Assembly (NCBI RefSeq): GCF_001949145.1
Contig: NW_019091505.1
Coordinates: 343,854-407,853 of the forward strand
Reading direction: 5' to 3'
DNA from: Acanthaster planci
Lineage: Eukaryota; Echinodermata; Asteroidea; Valvatida; Acanthasteridae
DNA length: 64,000 nucleotides
Shown here in pieces: positions 1 to 13,894 of this stretch (position 1 is its first letter; every line of letters begins with the position of its first letter). The position numbers were made by a program, and so were the translations under genes. Under the pieces are notes generated by a model. It ran no database searches. It had not been told where the DNA came from and saw only the letters and a program-made list of their open reading frames with translations.

Positions 1-3000
1 GACAATTTGATTAGAGCAGAATGATCAGCTGAGAAAACAGACCGGTGGATAGGCCATGATGTCGAACTGACAACGACGTCAAATAGGCCGAATGCCACGA
101 TATGAAACTGGCATGCGTGCTGGAAAGATCTGAGTTCATGTCGTATGTGTCACTTCGTAAGACATTGCTGTACTCCTTCCAACCTTTTTCTGTATATTAT
201 GTAATGCATATAGAGGGCAGACATTGTTTATCACAGATTTGCTTGTTGAAATGTATAGGCTGAGTAAATTGACTGATCACTTACAGTAGACTGAATATGC
301 TTGAAGATGTAATTTGATGAGTGGGATGAAAAAGACGATGCTTAGAAGGAAGGCTGATTTGAGGATTGCGAACAAGTTCTGCAGCTACAGTCAAAATTGC
401 AATCACCCAACTTGTTTATTACCTTTATTTTTATTTGTTTTAAAGGGGGTGGCTTTTTGGAGTACGGGGATAGGACTGGACGTTGTCTCCCTTGGATGTA
501 CAAATCTTGTCCAATTCACGAAGGTGTAATTCATAAATCAACATTTTAACATCGTAATGCCCATTCGCTGCTGTTCTCATCCAAAAATGACGGTCAGCTT
601 CCAACATCGAAACAGAATGTAATCCCACAGATGAAATTTATATTCTAAAAAGGGGCAACTGTGATTTGGCGTGACGTTATCGCTTAACTCGATGATTATC
701 TGAATTACGTTTGCATCAATTCCGCACAGTGCACAAGACAGACCACGTGATGGATTGCCCATTATCGTTCTCAAACAGAATCAGGCGGAATAAGAGCGCG
801 TAAATAGGGAAGGAGTTTGTGCTATCATTGGCTGCATTTATCTCCAACTTTAAATCAAATCTAAGAGCATTTGACACGGGGGAGGTAGGCATCCACACAA
901 AATCCAGAGTGCCAATTATTGCCGGTATTCTTTGCACAGAACCGCTCTGTCTTCGCACGCAGTCTGTCAAACACAATAGTGACATTTTTGTATTTGCCTC
1001 GCACCAAATTGGATCAAGATATTGTGGTTGAGCGCAGATGTAATCTGCATTCTTTCTACCGAAAATCCCCATGAACGTCGTGGGGGAGGTACCTTGTTTC
1101 CCAGTAGTGAGCAACTTTATTGAGTTGAAGTATTTTTCCTATTCTTTGTCCGTCTATGAGAAGTAATTGAGTATACCAGTGACTTCCCAAAGTAAAGGGT
1201 GCAGTCCACGAAGCGAGAATTCTTGGCCAGCTCATAAACAATTAAAAGTACCCTCACAGATTTTTTTTTTTTTAGGAAAATTGTTTGGCTCCCAAATTGA
1301 TGAGATTGTGTATTATAATCTTCGCCAGTATCAACTTCCCGGCTCTTTTGGCTTTAATATGAGAACAGAATGGTTTACAAAATACGGTTGACAAATGGTC
1401 CTAAGTACCTGAGAAAGTGGAGGGTTGAGACTTGAAAAATGGCTGCAATCAGACTTCGGAAAAATCAGTTCTTTTCGGGGGGATTTTGGTTTGTGGGTTT
1501 GTGGGAATTATTAAAAATGTGATCGGTTAACCCACAAATACATTGAAAAGAAATGGGAAGATCAGAGACCAAACAATAATAGAATTTGTGTTTCAGAAAC
1601 CTGAGGGATGTTGGTACGCAAGTTATTGGGCCCTGAACAGTGCTTACATTGTTTTCAATGGGGTTTGAATCAGTGGACTATACCCATAGCCATGTGATCT
1701 GCAGCCCTTCAGAGAACGGACGCAGGAGCCAGTTCTGGATATCAGCCACTTTGGAAGGAGATCCGTGTTCCGGAAACCCGAATGAAAAATCAAATTTTGT
1801 GACAAGTTACCCCCATTAATTGCATCAATCCGTCCATTTCACCATCATTATACGAGATAACTCTGCATTCTTTACAGTTTGCGTTTCCAAGTCACAAATC
1901 AGTACGTGTCTGGTTTCGCAACTGTGACGTTTTCTCGATTTCTCAAGAGAGATCGTATCTCTTGTTGTTGAAGACATGTCAACTTTAATTGGAAAGAAAA
2001 TCATCGTACATGGCGCCCTCTTCGGCACTGTTATAAGACAGTGATTCAGATAACAATCGACTTGGCACGAACCAACAATCCAAACAAGATTGGAATATCA
2101 GGCGCTGATTTGTATCACTTTCGCAAGCCTAGTAATTGGATTCTGAAAAATGCCAATATTTTCCTTTGCAAACTCATCGCGTGGTCTACCGTGAAAACAG
2201 ACTTATCTGATTCTTGAGGTTACACTTCATTTTCTCCTAACTCTTCCCTGATTCATCAATTTCCCCGACTAAAACTGTTCGCCATGAAATCGTTTTCTGT
2301 GTGCATTTATTTGCGAGTTATTACAGCATGCATTGCCTTTGTATATGTGACCCACTCTGCAAAAAAGGCCTCTGTATGTTACAAACCATTCCGTACACCT
2401 GTCAGAGATCCATTCTAAATTTGATTGTATCTCGGGAATAGAATGTGTGACAGATGTCAAAAATACACAAATTTAATCCTTGTTAAAATGCCTCTCTATT
2501 AATGGGCATCACTTAAAATCAATTTGTCGCACATAAGCCCAAGGGCTATTTTTTAAAATATTTTTTTCCTGCGCTTGTGTTGAAGAGACGTAGGCCTACG
2601 CCTTTACGTTTGTCCTAAGAATATTTGAAATATGGTTATAATATGAATTTCTCTTGAACGATCAATTTGGCCGACGTGAATCGCCAAGTTTTATCAAGAT
2701 TACTTCAACTGCGACCTAACGCTAGGTGGCGTATTCTTGCCACGACACGCCTGTACGCAATTGAAAAACTATACCGGTGACAAATTTGTTCCCAATGCAA
2801 AATTTTCCAGCTAAATTGGCCAATTTTGTTCCGCCAACGAATTGGACAAAAGGTTTTCTCCTAGACTTCGGCAAGGGTCAAAGAGAACGTGTGTTGCTTC
2901 CCGATGGATCCATAATTCTTGGATATTTTGAGGATGATGGAATGAAAACAAATCTGTGGTGGACAGTGCAGAATGTGAGTCAGAAACTACATGAAATACA

Positions 3001-3397
3001 ATAAGAATATAGAGTTCCAGTACATTTTGTTTGAAGATGAAAATCATGAAGTGTTATAGACACAATCACAGCCCAAACTGGCACTCAGCTCTTAGCCGTA
3101 AGTACAATAAATATTTACATATCCACCTCCTTACACTACATGCTATTATAAAACTCAAACCTTAAGGCGTATCTTAAGAGCATTCTTGTCCAAGTCCTTT
3201 GTGAATAGACCTTGTGCTTAGTTCGTTTTCACGCACATGTCTCTTGATAACCATCAACAAATGTGAGCCTAAGCATCGGATCAGAATGACAGTCAACACT
3301 ATTAATCCAGCGAAACTTCCCAGAGCGCCATCACAGTGTAGACATAAGCAGAGCTGTTGTTGTGTAACTATAACAGCATGATGTTGTTTCTGCACAG
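1..3397. other. Upstream noncoding DNA, no gene recognised
   Basis: No open frame here resembles a known protein and none is joined to convincing splice sites. The missing N-terminal exon of the DEG/ENaC gene that begins at 3398 could lie here or left of the window. I looked for the family's cytoplasmic His-Gly motif followed by a phase-2 donor and did not find it. A run of T at 1260-1273 and an AGGCCT palindrome near 2592 are the only obvious simple features. Confidence 0.5.
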
Positions 3398-6300
3398 GGT
3401 GATATGGGCCATCATCCTACTGTCTTTTATGGGAGTTCTCATCTTTGTTGTCATTGACAACACAGTTCGTTACTTTAATTACAACGTGACCAGCATCGTG
3501 ACGGTGAAATACGTCAATGACCTTACCTTCCCCGCGGTTACAATTTGTAACTACAATCTGCTGAGGAAATCCTACTCCGAGCAGGCCTTTGATGAGGATC
3601 TGTTGGAAGCGTTCAAGATTATCTCTCCCGGAGGAGGACAAAACTCCGTCAACTTCACAGCCTTGAAAGACTGGAACATCACGGACGATTTGATTAAAGG
3701 GGCACACCAGAAGGAGGATATGATCATCGAATGCACCTGGCGATCGACTAGGAACTGTACAGCGGACAATTTCACCCAGGTTCTGACTGACTTTGGGGTG
3801 TGTTACACCTTTAATAACCCTAAGGATCCAAACGACGCATTGACGGTTCAGCAAACAGGTTATGATAGTGGTCTTTATCTACGATTGAACCTGGAGCAGT
3901 ATGATTACTTCTACGGATCTAGTAAGGGTGCCGGATTCAAGGTAAAAAGTCCATATCCCCACACCCGCTACCGGTCTAGCATATTTTATAAATATTCACT
4001 GTTTTCTAAATGGCACAGTTGTCTTTGCTAAGCATTATGCTACCAGGTCTCAGACAACGCAAACAAGAACATCTGAGATAATACGTTTTAGACATAGGCA
4101 TTACTTTTGTTAGTACCGCGGTGAAATATGGTATGGATATCCCATTCACAAATTATACTGTATTTATGTCAAGTTGAAGTTGTCTTGGAATTCTTTTGCT
4201 TTCAATTTCAGATCATGCTTCATAAACAAGGAGAGTTTCCTTTCGTCAAGCAGCTTGGCTTTGCTGTCTCCCCTGGATTTGAAACCCTGGTCACTCTGAA
4301 ATTTACCCAGGTAGGGCCTATAACTTTAGCTGATGTTCCAGTGATTTCATTATGTCGCTGGTTTATGCCTGTTCGATACTCTGTGTTTTCTCTGCATCAT
4401 ATACACAAATAGAAAAGAAATGACACACGTCATTTTCGTAATGACAGGTTACAAAATCTTAATCCTCATAAATCACGACGCCACAAAATGGTCTAAAATG
4501 TGTGAGTAAATAAAAAGGTGAAGTGACATGTTGGCTGGAAGACAAGCAACACTATTATAAAATCCATGATGGGCAAACATATAACCACAGAGTTCCTGTA
4601 CCCGACGGTTCCCATCATAAGTATGATTCACCGCAGGTTGATCATGATATTTCAATAGCATGTAGTAAAGACTGCGAAAATCGTGACTATTCATAATTAA
4701 ATATTTTGACACTTTTCCTCGCTGCAAGAAACCCTGCATTGAAGTTGCTGAGTTATAGTGCATGCTAACTCCATTGTATTCACGTCAACAATTTTATTTA
4801 TGAATTGCAAATGCTTGTCCAAAATGTATTAAAGTACTATAAATACATGTGAGGGCAAATGTTAACTTTTGTTGGCTCTTTTTTTCCCGTCGAAACTACT
4901 TTTTTTTTTACTTTCTTCTTTGTAGTTGGTGAATTTAGAGACTCCGTATGTCTCAGAGTGTGTTGTTGCAGAGGATATCCAAGGCTTCAAGTACACGGTA
5001 GAAACCTGCCAGGCATTGTGTAAGACCAAGTATATTTTGGAGGGTTGTGGTTGCAGGACGACTGACCTACCAGCTGGACCAGGTTAGCCCTTGAATCTCT
5101 ACAAGTCCTCCTCAGAATTACAATCATTTCTCATTTTCCCCGTTTTTTTGAATGACCCAATCTGATATGGAAGAGGAAGTTTTCACGATATTGGCATTAA
5201 TTCTCAATTAAAGTGATTCTTTTTGTCATTTCAGACATATCGAAAGTAAGGTTTTGCAGCTATGGTGAGATAGTACAATGTGTTCAACCGGCAATGCGTA
5301 AGTGTGAGTTCTGTTTCAATAATTCCCGAGTGCTTTACCCGTAGATATGATTCATAGCCTTTTCCTACCCCCGTTTTTCCTGATTTTGCCTTTCCTGATT
5401 TTGCCTTTCCTGTGCAAGACCAGTACTGGTACCCTCACGTCTAACCCTGAAATTATATTTTCGGCAAAAAGGCAAGGAAAGTGTTACCCTTCACCATATT
5501 TCTGAACAATTTTGACATCCTAAGTGTGGTTGCGTTGTTTTTAAGATTTTGTTTCAAGTTTTTGTGACCAGCGCATTTCACCAGATTTTAATTGGATGGA
5601 AACATGGATACGAAATCAACATTTCAATAAGTAGCTTCATGCAAGCCATAAATTCATAGATACCAGTAAGCCTAATGAATCTTCTGATTGAGACGTTAAC
5701 ACCTGCAGTAGGCCAGCGCCTCTCCCTCGCTTGGTATAGTAATTCTTTTGGTATTAATGTGCGGTTGCATTTTTACAAGTCCGACAAATTATTTAGTGAC
5801 TATGGCAACTTGGAGCAGCGCGCGAGAAAGTGATTGTTACTTTGGCTCATTAGCATTTCCGTACAGCACCTGTCCAAACAAACTTTCATAATCGAGCTCC
5901 ATTTACCGACAGTTAGCAACAAAATGCTCTTTTGCTGAATTAGGTGTGATTTTTTTTTCTTGGAACATACATCAGTAATTATCACGCAGCGTCTGCGGTA
6001 CCGAGGAGACAGTCCCCTGCTTGTGCTGAACGGCGCCCTCTCAGTCGGGAAGTTATTAAACAGAGTCGTGCAATTTTAGAATAATGCTCATGAGCTGTCA
6101 ACATGCGACTCATATACTTCATTTTCAGTTTGGTTGTTTTTGTGTGTGTGTGTTTGTGTTAGGCAACTTAACTGCTTTGAAAAAATGCAATATGTCTATA
6201 AGAAATGAACTCAGTCGTGTTGCTTTGTGTATTTTTGAAGATAGTATCGGAATCACTACAACAGTGTGGAATATTAGTCTTGTCTATTGATCATTCTGGA

Positions 6301-8573
6301 AAGAGAAGCACAAAGCCCGACCAGAGATTGAACCAATCATACAGATTGTTTGTTGTGACTTGGTATTCCAGGGGCCTTCATGGCTGACCTCGATGCTCGA
6401 TGTAACTGCAGCGTACCGTGTTTTCGCGAAGTCTTTACACCCAGAATCTCGGAGGTTTTCTGGCCAGCTGAACACATCACTAAGGCGTTACAGGATGCCT
6501 TCAACAGTAGCGAAAGCTTCCTCAGGTATGGTGTTTTCCAGATGTCGGACTTGGCTCTCTTGAGGATCACTTGATTGAATTGGGTCAGACTTTGGTGTTA
6601 CTAGAGGGCTTGCATGGCTGCCATCTTGCAGGCCAATGCTTTTGATCCACAGGGTATGCAAAAAGGAGGTTTCCCTTTGGAACAAAAGAACAGCCTTGTT
6701 AGATGGCTACCATGCAAAGCCACTGTTAGGTCAAATTCAAATGATGGCCTAGTACCGGTAGTGACGGGGTCGCTGTTCAACAGTGTTGGATGTCGGTCTT
6801 TGTTTTATTGTTTTATGGACTTCATTTTGAAATCTATCACGGAACTTTCAAGCTTGTTCTGTTCTGAGACCAAAACATGGACGGACATGATAAAGCATAC
6901 CCTTAAATACCACTTGTAAGGGATGAATCGTGCTACTTGAAAATTCTTAACTACACATTCTAAGGAGTCAAGTTCGATCGACTAAGATGCACTCAAGCAA
7001 TGCATTCATACAAAGAGACACATAAGCTGAAACCAATTATGGTTATCACTCAGTATGCAAAAGAATTTATATTTGCTGTAATGATTGTTGTTGGTTTAAG
7101 TTGGCACATTTCATTCTTTAAACTGAGCAGCCAAATTAAAGTTGGTGCATTTTGCTTCATATCATGTGTACGGTTGAAATTGCATGTAATACATTGCATG
7201 CCCATTTGCTGGTCATAATCCTTCATGCGGCCGTGTTTCTCTGTATATCTGGTAGAGTTAGATTCAAAGCATTGCTTCAGTGTTAATGCCAGTAATTCGT
7301 TTATGGAAAGCACGATACCCGAGGAATCCTTAGTTCTTGTTCAAGGTCTTCATGTACATGCCAGATTTCCATCTTGAGTACTTGCTCCGTCCGGTTTTTA
7401 TTTCATATCCAGCTAAGACCGCTAGAAAACAGTAAGTGCTGCTTTTATTTGTTTATGCGACGGGGTGACAACGTTTTCATTAATCTGGTACAAGAGGGCG
7501 CATGAAAAATGCTTTACCAATTTGCTTAGGCCTATTGCTAATATTTTTAGAAAGATTCGGCGAAGATCGAAACGTCAGGCCGTCCTTATTTTGTGACTAA
7601 TATTATTCGAAAGTTTTTTTTTAACATCCTTGCATGAATGGAATTTCGAAAACTATCTTGTTTGTATCTGTTTTATCGATTCTCGGTTCTTACATGACCA
7701 ACAAAAGGTGTGCTTTGGAAGTAGCATTGCGTTTACAGTGCATGAAAATTAGCTGCAGTTGAAGCTCAAGTTGTAGAGAGGACGAAACATGTACGAAAAT
7801 TTGTGGCATTTTCTTCACGTGGAATTTAAGTCATTCTCGCTTTACCTTTTCATTATAAACTGGAAGGTATGTTTTAATACCGTGGATGAAATATGCTAAG
7901 AATGAAGCCATGACGCCAACGTATAATAAGAACAAGTTTTGTTTCTGTGCTTATGTGTTTTCCTGACAGGAAAAATATAATCGATATGGTGATATTTTTC
8001 GAGGAACTGAACTACGAGGAAATCCGACAAATTGCCGCGTATACATTCACTGATTTGTTGAGTAAGTTCACTCCATGATTAGCTTGTTTTTTTCTGTGTG
8101 AATAATATTTATGTTAACCATACTGCTCAAGCACAATACACTTCACGATATCAAATCACCAATAATCTAAATGTACGCTCGAACGCCGCCCATGAATTAG
8201 ATTTATCATGGGTCCCATTCACTGTACAACGGTACAATAATATTGCATTTCTTTATTTCGAACGCACCAAGTTGTTTTTGATTTGATTGTTATTTGTCTA
8301 TGTTTTGTTTGTATTTTGTTGTCTTGTCTACCTGTCCTCCTCCCAGCCCTTTCTGGGACCACACCTTCCCCACGCTGTTCTGACTTGTCTGTATTACTTT
8401 GACTTGCAGGTGATATTGGTGGCTACATGGGTCTGATGGTGGGCGCAAGCTTGATCACTTTCCTGGAGTTCATTGACTTCTTGGTCTTAGGAGCCATCGA
8501 ATACTGCCAAAAACACAACATGTTTAAACGACGGGGAAAAATAAATATCAGTCAAAGTCACCTTCATCGTTGA
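3398..8573 (+). CDS. DEG/ENaC family sodium channel, ASIC-like (5' exon missing)
   Basis: Seven exons join in one frame to 423 residues plus stop: 3398-3941, 4212-4310, 4926-5082, 5235-5297, 6372-6525, 7970-8061 and 8410-8573, all with GT-AG borders. Exon 1 begins at the first membrane helix (VIWAIILLSFMGVLIFVV) and carries the family signature FPAVTICN just after it. The middle exons encode a cysteine-rich extracellular domain (ECVVAED, ETCQALCKTKYILEGCGC, CNCSVPCF) with several N-x-S/T sites. The last exon encodes SDIGGYMGLMVGAS, the pre-TM2 and selectivity-filter region (G-A-S), followed by TM2 with LEFIDFLV and a short basic tail. Family knowledge: trimeric, amiloride-sensitive Na+ channels of the plasma membrane, gated by acid, peptides or force. 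ASIC-like is an inference from the overall pattern; the ligand is unknown. The start codon and cytoplasmic N-terminus are not found, so the model is 5' partial. Confidence 0.9.
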
Positions 8574-9103
8574 ACCAGACACAAAAGTTGTAAATAAGAG
8601 ATATGTATTGGGTTGATATTGGGGAAGTACCTCAGTTGTAGTCTTGTAGTTTCGATCCCTCTTTCTACGAATATTACTGTTTACCGTCCCCCCCCCCGCC
8701 TAGACGGAGGTAGCCTTGTACAATCTTGTCATTTATAAGGATGGGTGTTGATTCGCAGGCTTCCCGACATGCCCAATGTAAGCTGTGAGACGGATGTAAG
8801 AGATTTACAATCTAGTTATTCTTCCCACCTGCTGTGTGTTGGTGGGAAGGGATAACCCGAGGTAGTACCCCTTTCTGTCATTTATACATGATGTCATTGT
8901 CAAGTAGCTAATACAGAATTTGTAAACATGACTTGTATCTGTGGATTTTATTGCAACGCTACCGTGGTTTGAATCGATTATATTAGATTTATTAGGGTCT
9001 CAAATGTAAGGTAACACAACAATATTAAAATGTTCATTTAAACGCTCCTATAACCACTAATTTGAGTGGTATGTTGCTATAGGTAATTTGCCTGCGCAAG
9101 TTG

Positions 9104-9109
9104 AATAAA
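9104..9109 (+). terminator. Candidate poly(A) signal for the DEG/ENaC gene
   Basis: AATAAA lies about 530 bases after the channel stop codon, in AT-rich DNA; another AATAAA follows near 9327. No transcript evidence is available, so which one is used is unknown. An AATAAA also occurs inside the last coding exon near 8539 and is unlikely to be the functional site. Confidence 0.35.
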
Positions 9110-10094
9110 TTTAAATGAGGGAAAAGTGCATGTACGGCTAACAACAATGATTTCCTTTTATTTTGGATAGACAGAGAATCAAAATAAAGCATAAAAATGA
9201 AAGACGATAATGACCGAGGTACAAGTTTTTTTTTCATTCAGTTGAGACCTCCGTAAAGCAAAATTGTACAAAAGGATGATAACTGATGATAATCATATGT
9301 AGCAAATGACCTTTCCTGTGATTTCAAATAAATGTAAATTAGGTTTAATATATTCTCATATTTAAATATTGCGTTAGTCAGTAATTACGACTGAATTGGA
9401 CATTCTCATTTCCGGTCTGACAACCATTCCATTAAATTCCAAGGTTAACTCTCATCGAAGTGAAAGTTTATTTTGTTGCGTTTAATGCCCGTTCTCGATA
9501 CACTTAATGATGTTCCTGACCTCATTCTGTTGTTATAGGTTTACCTTGAGCATATCTCCCTGAAAGTTTCTCTCCAAATTTTCCCTTAACCTTTGCAGTT
9601 AAGTCTCAATAATCCAACAGGTGAAGGACTGAAGACTGCTCAGGCTAATGATCTACGTGAGTTTCTTTCTCGGAAGCCGGGATCTAAGTAGTAATTCTTC
9701 ATCATCTTAAAGCTAGTGATAATATGAAGTAGCTGTAAATCTCGCAATAGTTGGAGGTTGTCAAACGGGTTGTTTCTCCTCATAGTTGCCAACAATCAGT
9801 CCGGTTTCAATTATTAGTTAATATATGCATGTTTACAAATTTTATCCATAATGCAAGTATATACATGTATTTTGTCATCGAGATGATCTTGGTTTTGCTT
9901 GATGAATTTTAAGTTGACCTGATATTCGTAATGCTTAGAAACTTTTATCCGCAATACACGTATTGTTTCATTAATGGCCTTGGGCTTGCTTTCCGGCAGC
10001 GAGAAGCGCGTTGTGAGTTAATAGTTTTTATTTTCAGCGCAGCGAATGTCTAAACCAAGTAAAGTTTAGTTGAATCGGCTGAAGTCGCTCTCAT

Positions 10095-10425
10095 TTGCGA
10101 GTTAAATTTGAATAAAGTCTGTAATACTGAGTTCTTTAAATTCACGTGAACAAAACAACTTGAATTTTTCATACTAAAATCACTGTTGCTATACCTCGTG
10201 ATTCAGGGCAAGCTTTCGCATAGTTGCCAAAGAGATGCCTTGCAACAATACATTGTTCTCAATGGATAAGAACGGCAAGAAGTTACCAGTCCATCCCAGA
10301 GATGGAGGTCGCTATGCAAAAGCTTGCCACGAATCAGTGTGTTTAGTCTGGGGAATTCAGATTGTTACGTTTCTGTGCATTCAGAAAACAGAGTGTACCA
10401 GTTATTATTCAAATTTAACTCGCAA
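10095..10425. repeat. Imperfect fold-back (inverted repeat) element
   Basis: The 20 bases at 10095-10114 (TTGCGAGTTAAATTTGAATA) are the exact reverse complement of 10406-10425. Further in, 10208-10223 pairs with 10312-10327 with one mismatch. The two arms are collinear around a centre near 10265, so the whole segment can fold into one long interrupted hairpin. It has no coding capacity. This is the form of a nonautonomous DNA-transposon derivative, but I could not define target duplications. Confidence 0.6.
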
Positions 10426-13400
10426 GTGGCTTATTCGGGTTTGGCGCGGCGGGACTCAGTATAATATCATCCAGGTGTTGCAAATCCTTTCACCCTCTAG
10501 ATGCATATTCATATGCGTCAAAGATCACGTGATTATGTTATGCACGCCTTACTGCACTGAAGGCTTTCATACCCTGGGCTAATCAAGCTCATATCGCAGG
10601 AGGCTCAACCATCAAGCTCAGCTGCTGCACGGTGAAGCAAGAGCTCCAGAAACCCCGAGTTCTCGACTGATATAGTCAACCCTTGGTAAGTTTAGGGACC
10701 ACTCATAAAAGACCAGGGAGGTATATAGTAGGAAAAGAAGACCATCCTATCTTTAAAAGTGCGTTGGTGACCATATCGGTTCGGAGGTTTCCGTGTTTAA
10801 TGTAACGGTCACCAACTGCCAAAAACTCCGTTTATGCTGGACCTAAGCATCAGAGTAACTGGAGTGATTATTTTGCCTTTCCTTCTTTAATTTCGGGGGA
10901 GGCATAGGCCTCGAGCGAGGGGCCCTTCTCCGTCCCCATGCATATACGCCAAATTTATGGTCGGTATGCATCAGTGGTTGACATAGTCGATAAGTATTGT
11001 GCCTCGGGAAATTACAGCTCCACCTTCTGACCGACTGACACCACTTCCCTCCGCTATTCTCCATTGTACGAGAGAACAAAAGTTTTTACTAATGCTTTGA
11101 GCCATAAGATAAATTCCATCATTTGTCCAGCGTTGGCTAGCTATGTACCGCTGCATGTACATTAGATTTACTCCTGGCCAACTTTGTTAATTGGGCAACT
11201 TTTCGGTGGGTGCACAACTGTTACATTCACATGCACAGCGCATGCTTACGAGGTTGCACACAAAGACGCAGTCCTTCATCAGTGGTTCATAGGACGCACA
11301 AGTTTAGTTACCTCACTAGTCCAAATGAATTTAGATGCTGCGAAAATATACTAAATTAAGGTTTTCAAATGCTATCGATGCGACTGTGCGGAGTTGGCGA
11401 CTTTTTACACCATCACCAAGCAAGTTTTTTGAGCGGCTGATGTGGGAACCACAGTTTACTATCTCTTTAAATGGAGACCACGTTGATAACCTTGTAATTA
11501 CATACATTTGTCATCGAAATCCCGCGGTCACCGTAGGAAATTCTTTCGTTGAGAAATTGCTTGCAGTTGGAATATCATCTGGGAAGTATCATTTATAAAT
11601 TTCTAAATGATTGATCTGTCCTGTAAAACTATAAATGGTTGTCATTGTTAATGTATTGTAAACCTTGTCTAACAGATAGTAAATTGGCTAAATGTGGATT
11701 TTAAAAAGAAAAACACAAACGCCAACATTACAAACTATACGTGACGATTAACATATATATTTAAATAAGTTAAATGAAGAAAATGCTGAAATTAAATGGA
11801 ATGGGTACGTAAAACAAATGACCAAGACACATCAAAAACACAAGTGCGCTATAATTATTAAGGAGTGTTTAATTTAAATTGAAAATTTGTAATCACTGCA
11901 CAAAATATTATATTAGAAAGTCAACCCGTAGAACATTTCATTTTCCCGCGGTCTTTTGCACCGCAGAAATTATATGTATATTACTTTCATTCACGTAATA
12001 AGACATTAGGGAAAATAGCAGTAAAAACCTTACACGTGTAAACGTATGTTGATGTGCTTCTGACCGAGTAATTCTCAGGCAGACAACTATAACTCGCCAT
12101 TTCGTATCCGCGGAAAATCGAGCTAAATTTTGTATGGAGAGTCAATGGGGCTGGAAAATACGTAAATTGACATTGGAATGGGCATCTTTACCAGTTGTAT
12201 AGCTGTTGCTGCTGCAATTAATTGATTGGATTGCCACTCTTTTGAGTCAGGCTGGCATGATTATTATTGAAGTCGAACATTTTTGTCTATCTGTGTTTCA
12301 GCCAATTTAGTGGCCATACGAGGTCCACTAAATAAAATGAAGTCCAGTAACCCCAAATATGTACGTCCTTTTCCCTGTTACTGACAGCTGAAACTATTTC
12401 GTTGTCTGTGCTGGTATCCCGTTCTCCTTCCTCGCTTCAATTAAGCCTTCAGTGAGTTAATCGTCACGTGATTGCGCTAAAGTGTCCTAGGCTCAGAGAA
12501 ACAAAATCGAAGGGGGGGGGAACAATGGCTGCAGTGCAAGGACTTGTCATCCCTCAGGGTTACAATGTTATCAATCTTAGTTAATTTTCTGTATTTGTCG
12601 GTGACTTCTTTTCTCTTCGTTTTGGCAGTAATACAGGCATATCGGGTTGTAGGTCGTTTTAAAGTGTAAACTGTTTATTTTTGCATGACCGGAAGTATAG
12701 CAAGAATCTTGAAACAATAAAGGAAAACTTTGAGTATGAATAGACAATTAATGTACATTGATTTATGAAATTACATAGTTCGTCAATTTTGTCGAATTTG
12801 GGCCCATATCTGTAACAGTCCAAAATCAAGCTAATTTCACTATGATTTTACATACTGCACCCTATTCTATTTTCTGATACTTTTTGGTCGCTGAGAAAGG
12901 TAAATAAATCATTAATGTATTCGTTTGCCGGTTATAATTATGGAGATCCAGGGCTTGTTTGTCTCACACGAATCCGGATCTCGATCAGTGATCCCAATAC
13001 TGGTTCGCTCCATCCATTTGGCGGATTTGGGTGTCGGTGAAACATCAACGACGGATCACTGGTCGAGATAAAGTCAAGAACTTTCCGCTTTGATCGTTTC
13101 TCTACAACTAATTAAATAAATCTGGACCCAAATTAGAAATGACAACTCATATTCACTGTTTAACTCACTTTAAAAGTAACATTTGGTAGCGTTTAGTTCC
13201 CCCCTTTTCCTTTGCGATATCGCGGAATTCGGTATTGATTTCCTCCGGCTCCGCACCGCGGAGATCACACGGTTGCCCGTTCCTACATAGTGCGCAGACG
13301 TCTCACGGATTATGAATAAATCAATAGGGACGGGGACCACTCCAAAATCACAGTGGCATGGTGCGTGTAGGTCCTACATATATCGTTATGCCAAAGATGG

Positions 13401-13894
13401 GCTACCTGTAGATGTATGGTAAATGTAGGCATACTGTCTTGTACATATGAACTTGTACAGTCACGAACAGGTTTTGTACACGATATTTAGAAAGCAGAAT
13501 TTGACTTTCAGAAAGCAGACAATTCTTGACTTAAGATCGAGATTCCTATCCATGTGAAACAAACGGGTCCGCTATCACGCAATCCTTTCGTTTATACGGG
13601 CACCCTCTTGCACAAGGTGGTCTGGATGCCTTGAATAGAAAAATCTCACTATCTGTCGGTTTTGTGTACAGCGTCTATCTGTACTGTCCGCGAACCCAGG
13701 CAAAATTTCAAATTGCGCAAAGGGAGAGGTCGAGATGTCTGACTATAGCTCTGTCCGGTCTGATCCGAGTCAGACCATGATGAGTCAATGGCTTAAAAAA
13801 AAGCCCAAGTACATGTACGCCTGCACAATTCTAAACGCATAACAAAAGTTAACATCACAGAGATTCGACATAAAAACTTTGGACTCCAGCTTTT

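Noticed and set aside
2777-3004. Open frame of 75 codons just upstream of the DEG/ENaC exons, considered as the missing N-terminal exon
   Set aside because: It lacks the family's His-Gly motif, and no donor gives the phase needed to join exon 3398.
3044-3101. Short ATG frame ending at a good GTAAGT donor, considered as the first channel exon
   Set aside because: Joining it to 3398 in phase 1 produces an immediate stop codon.
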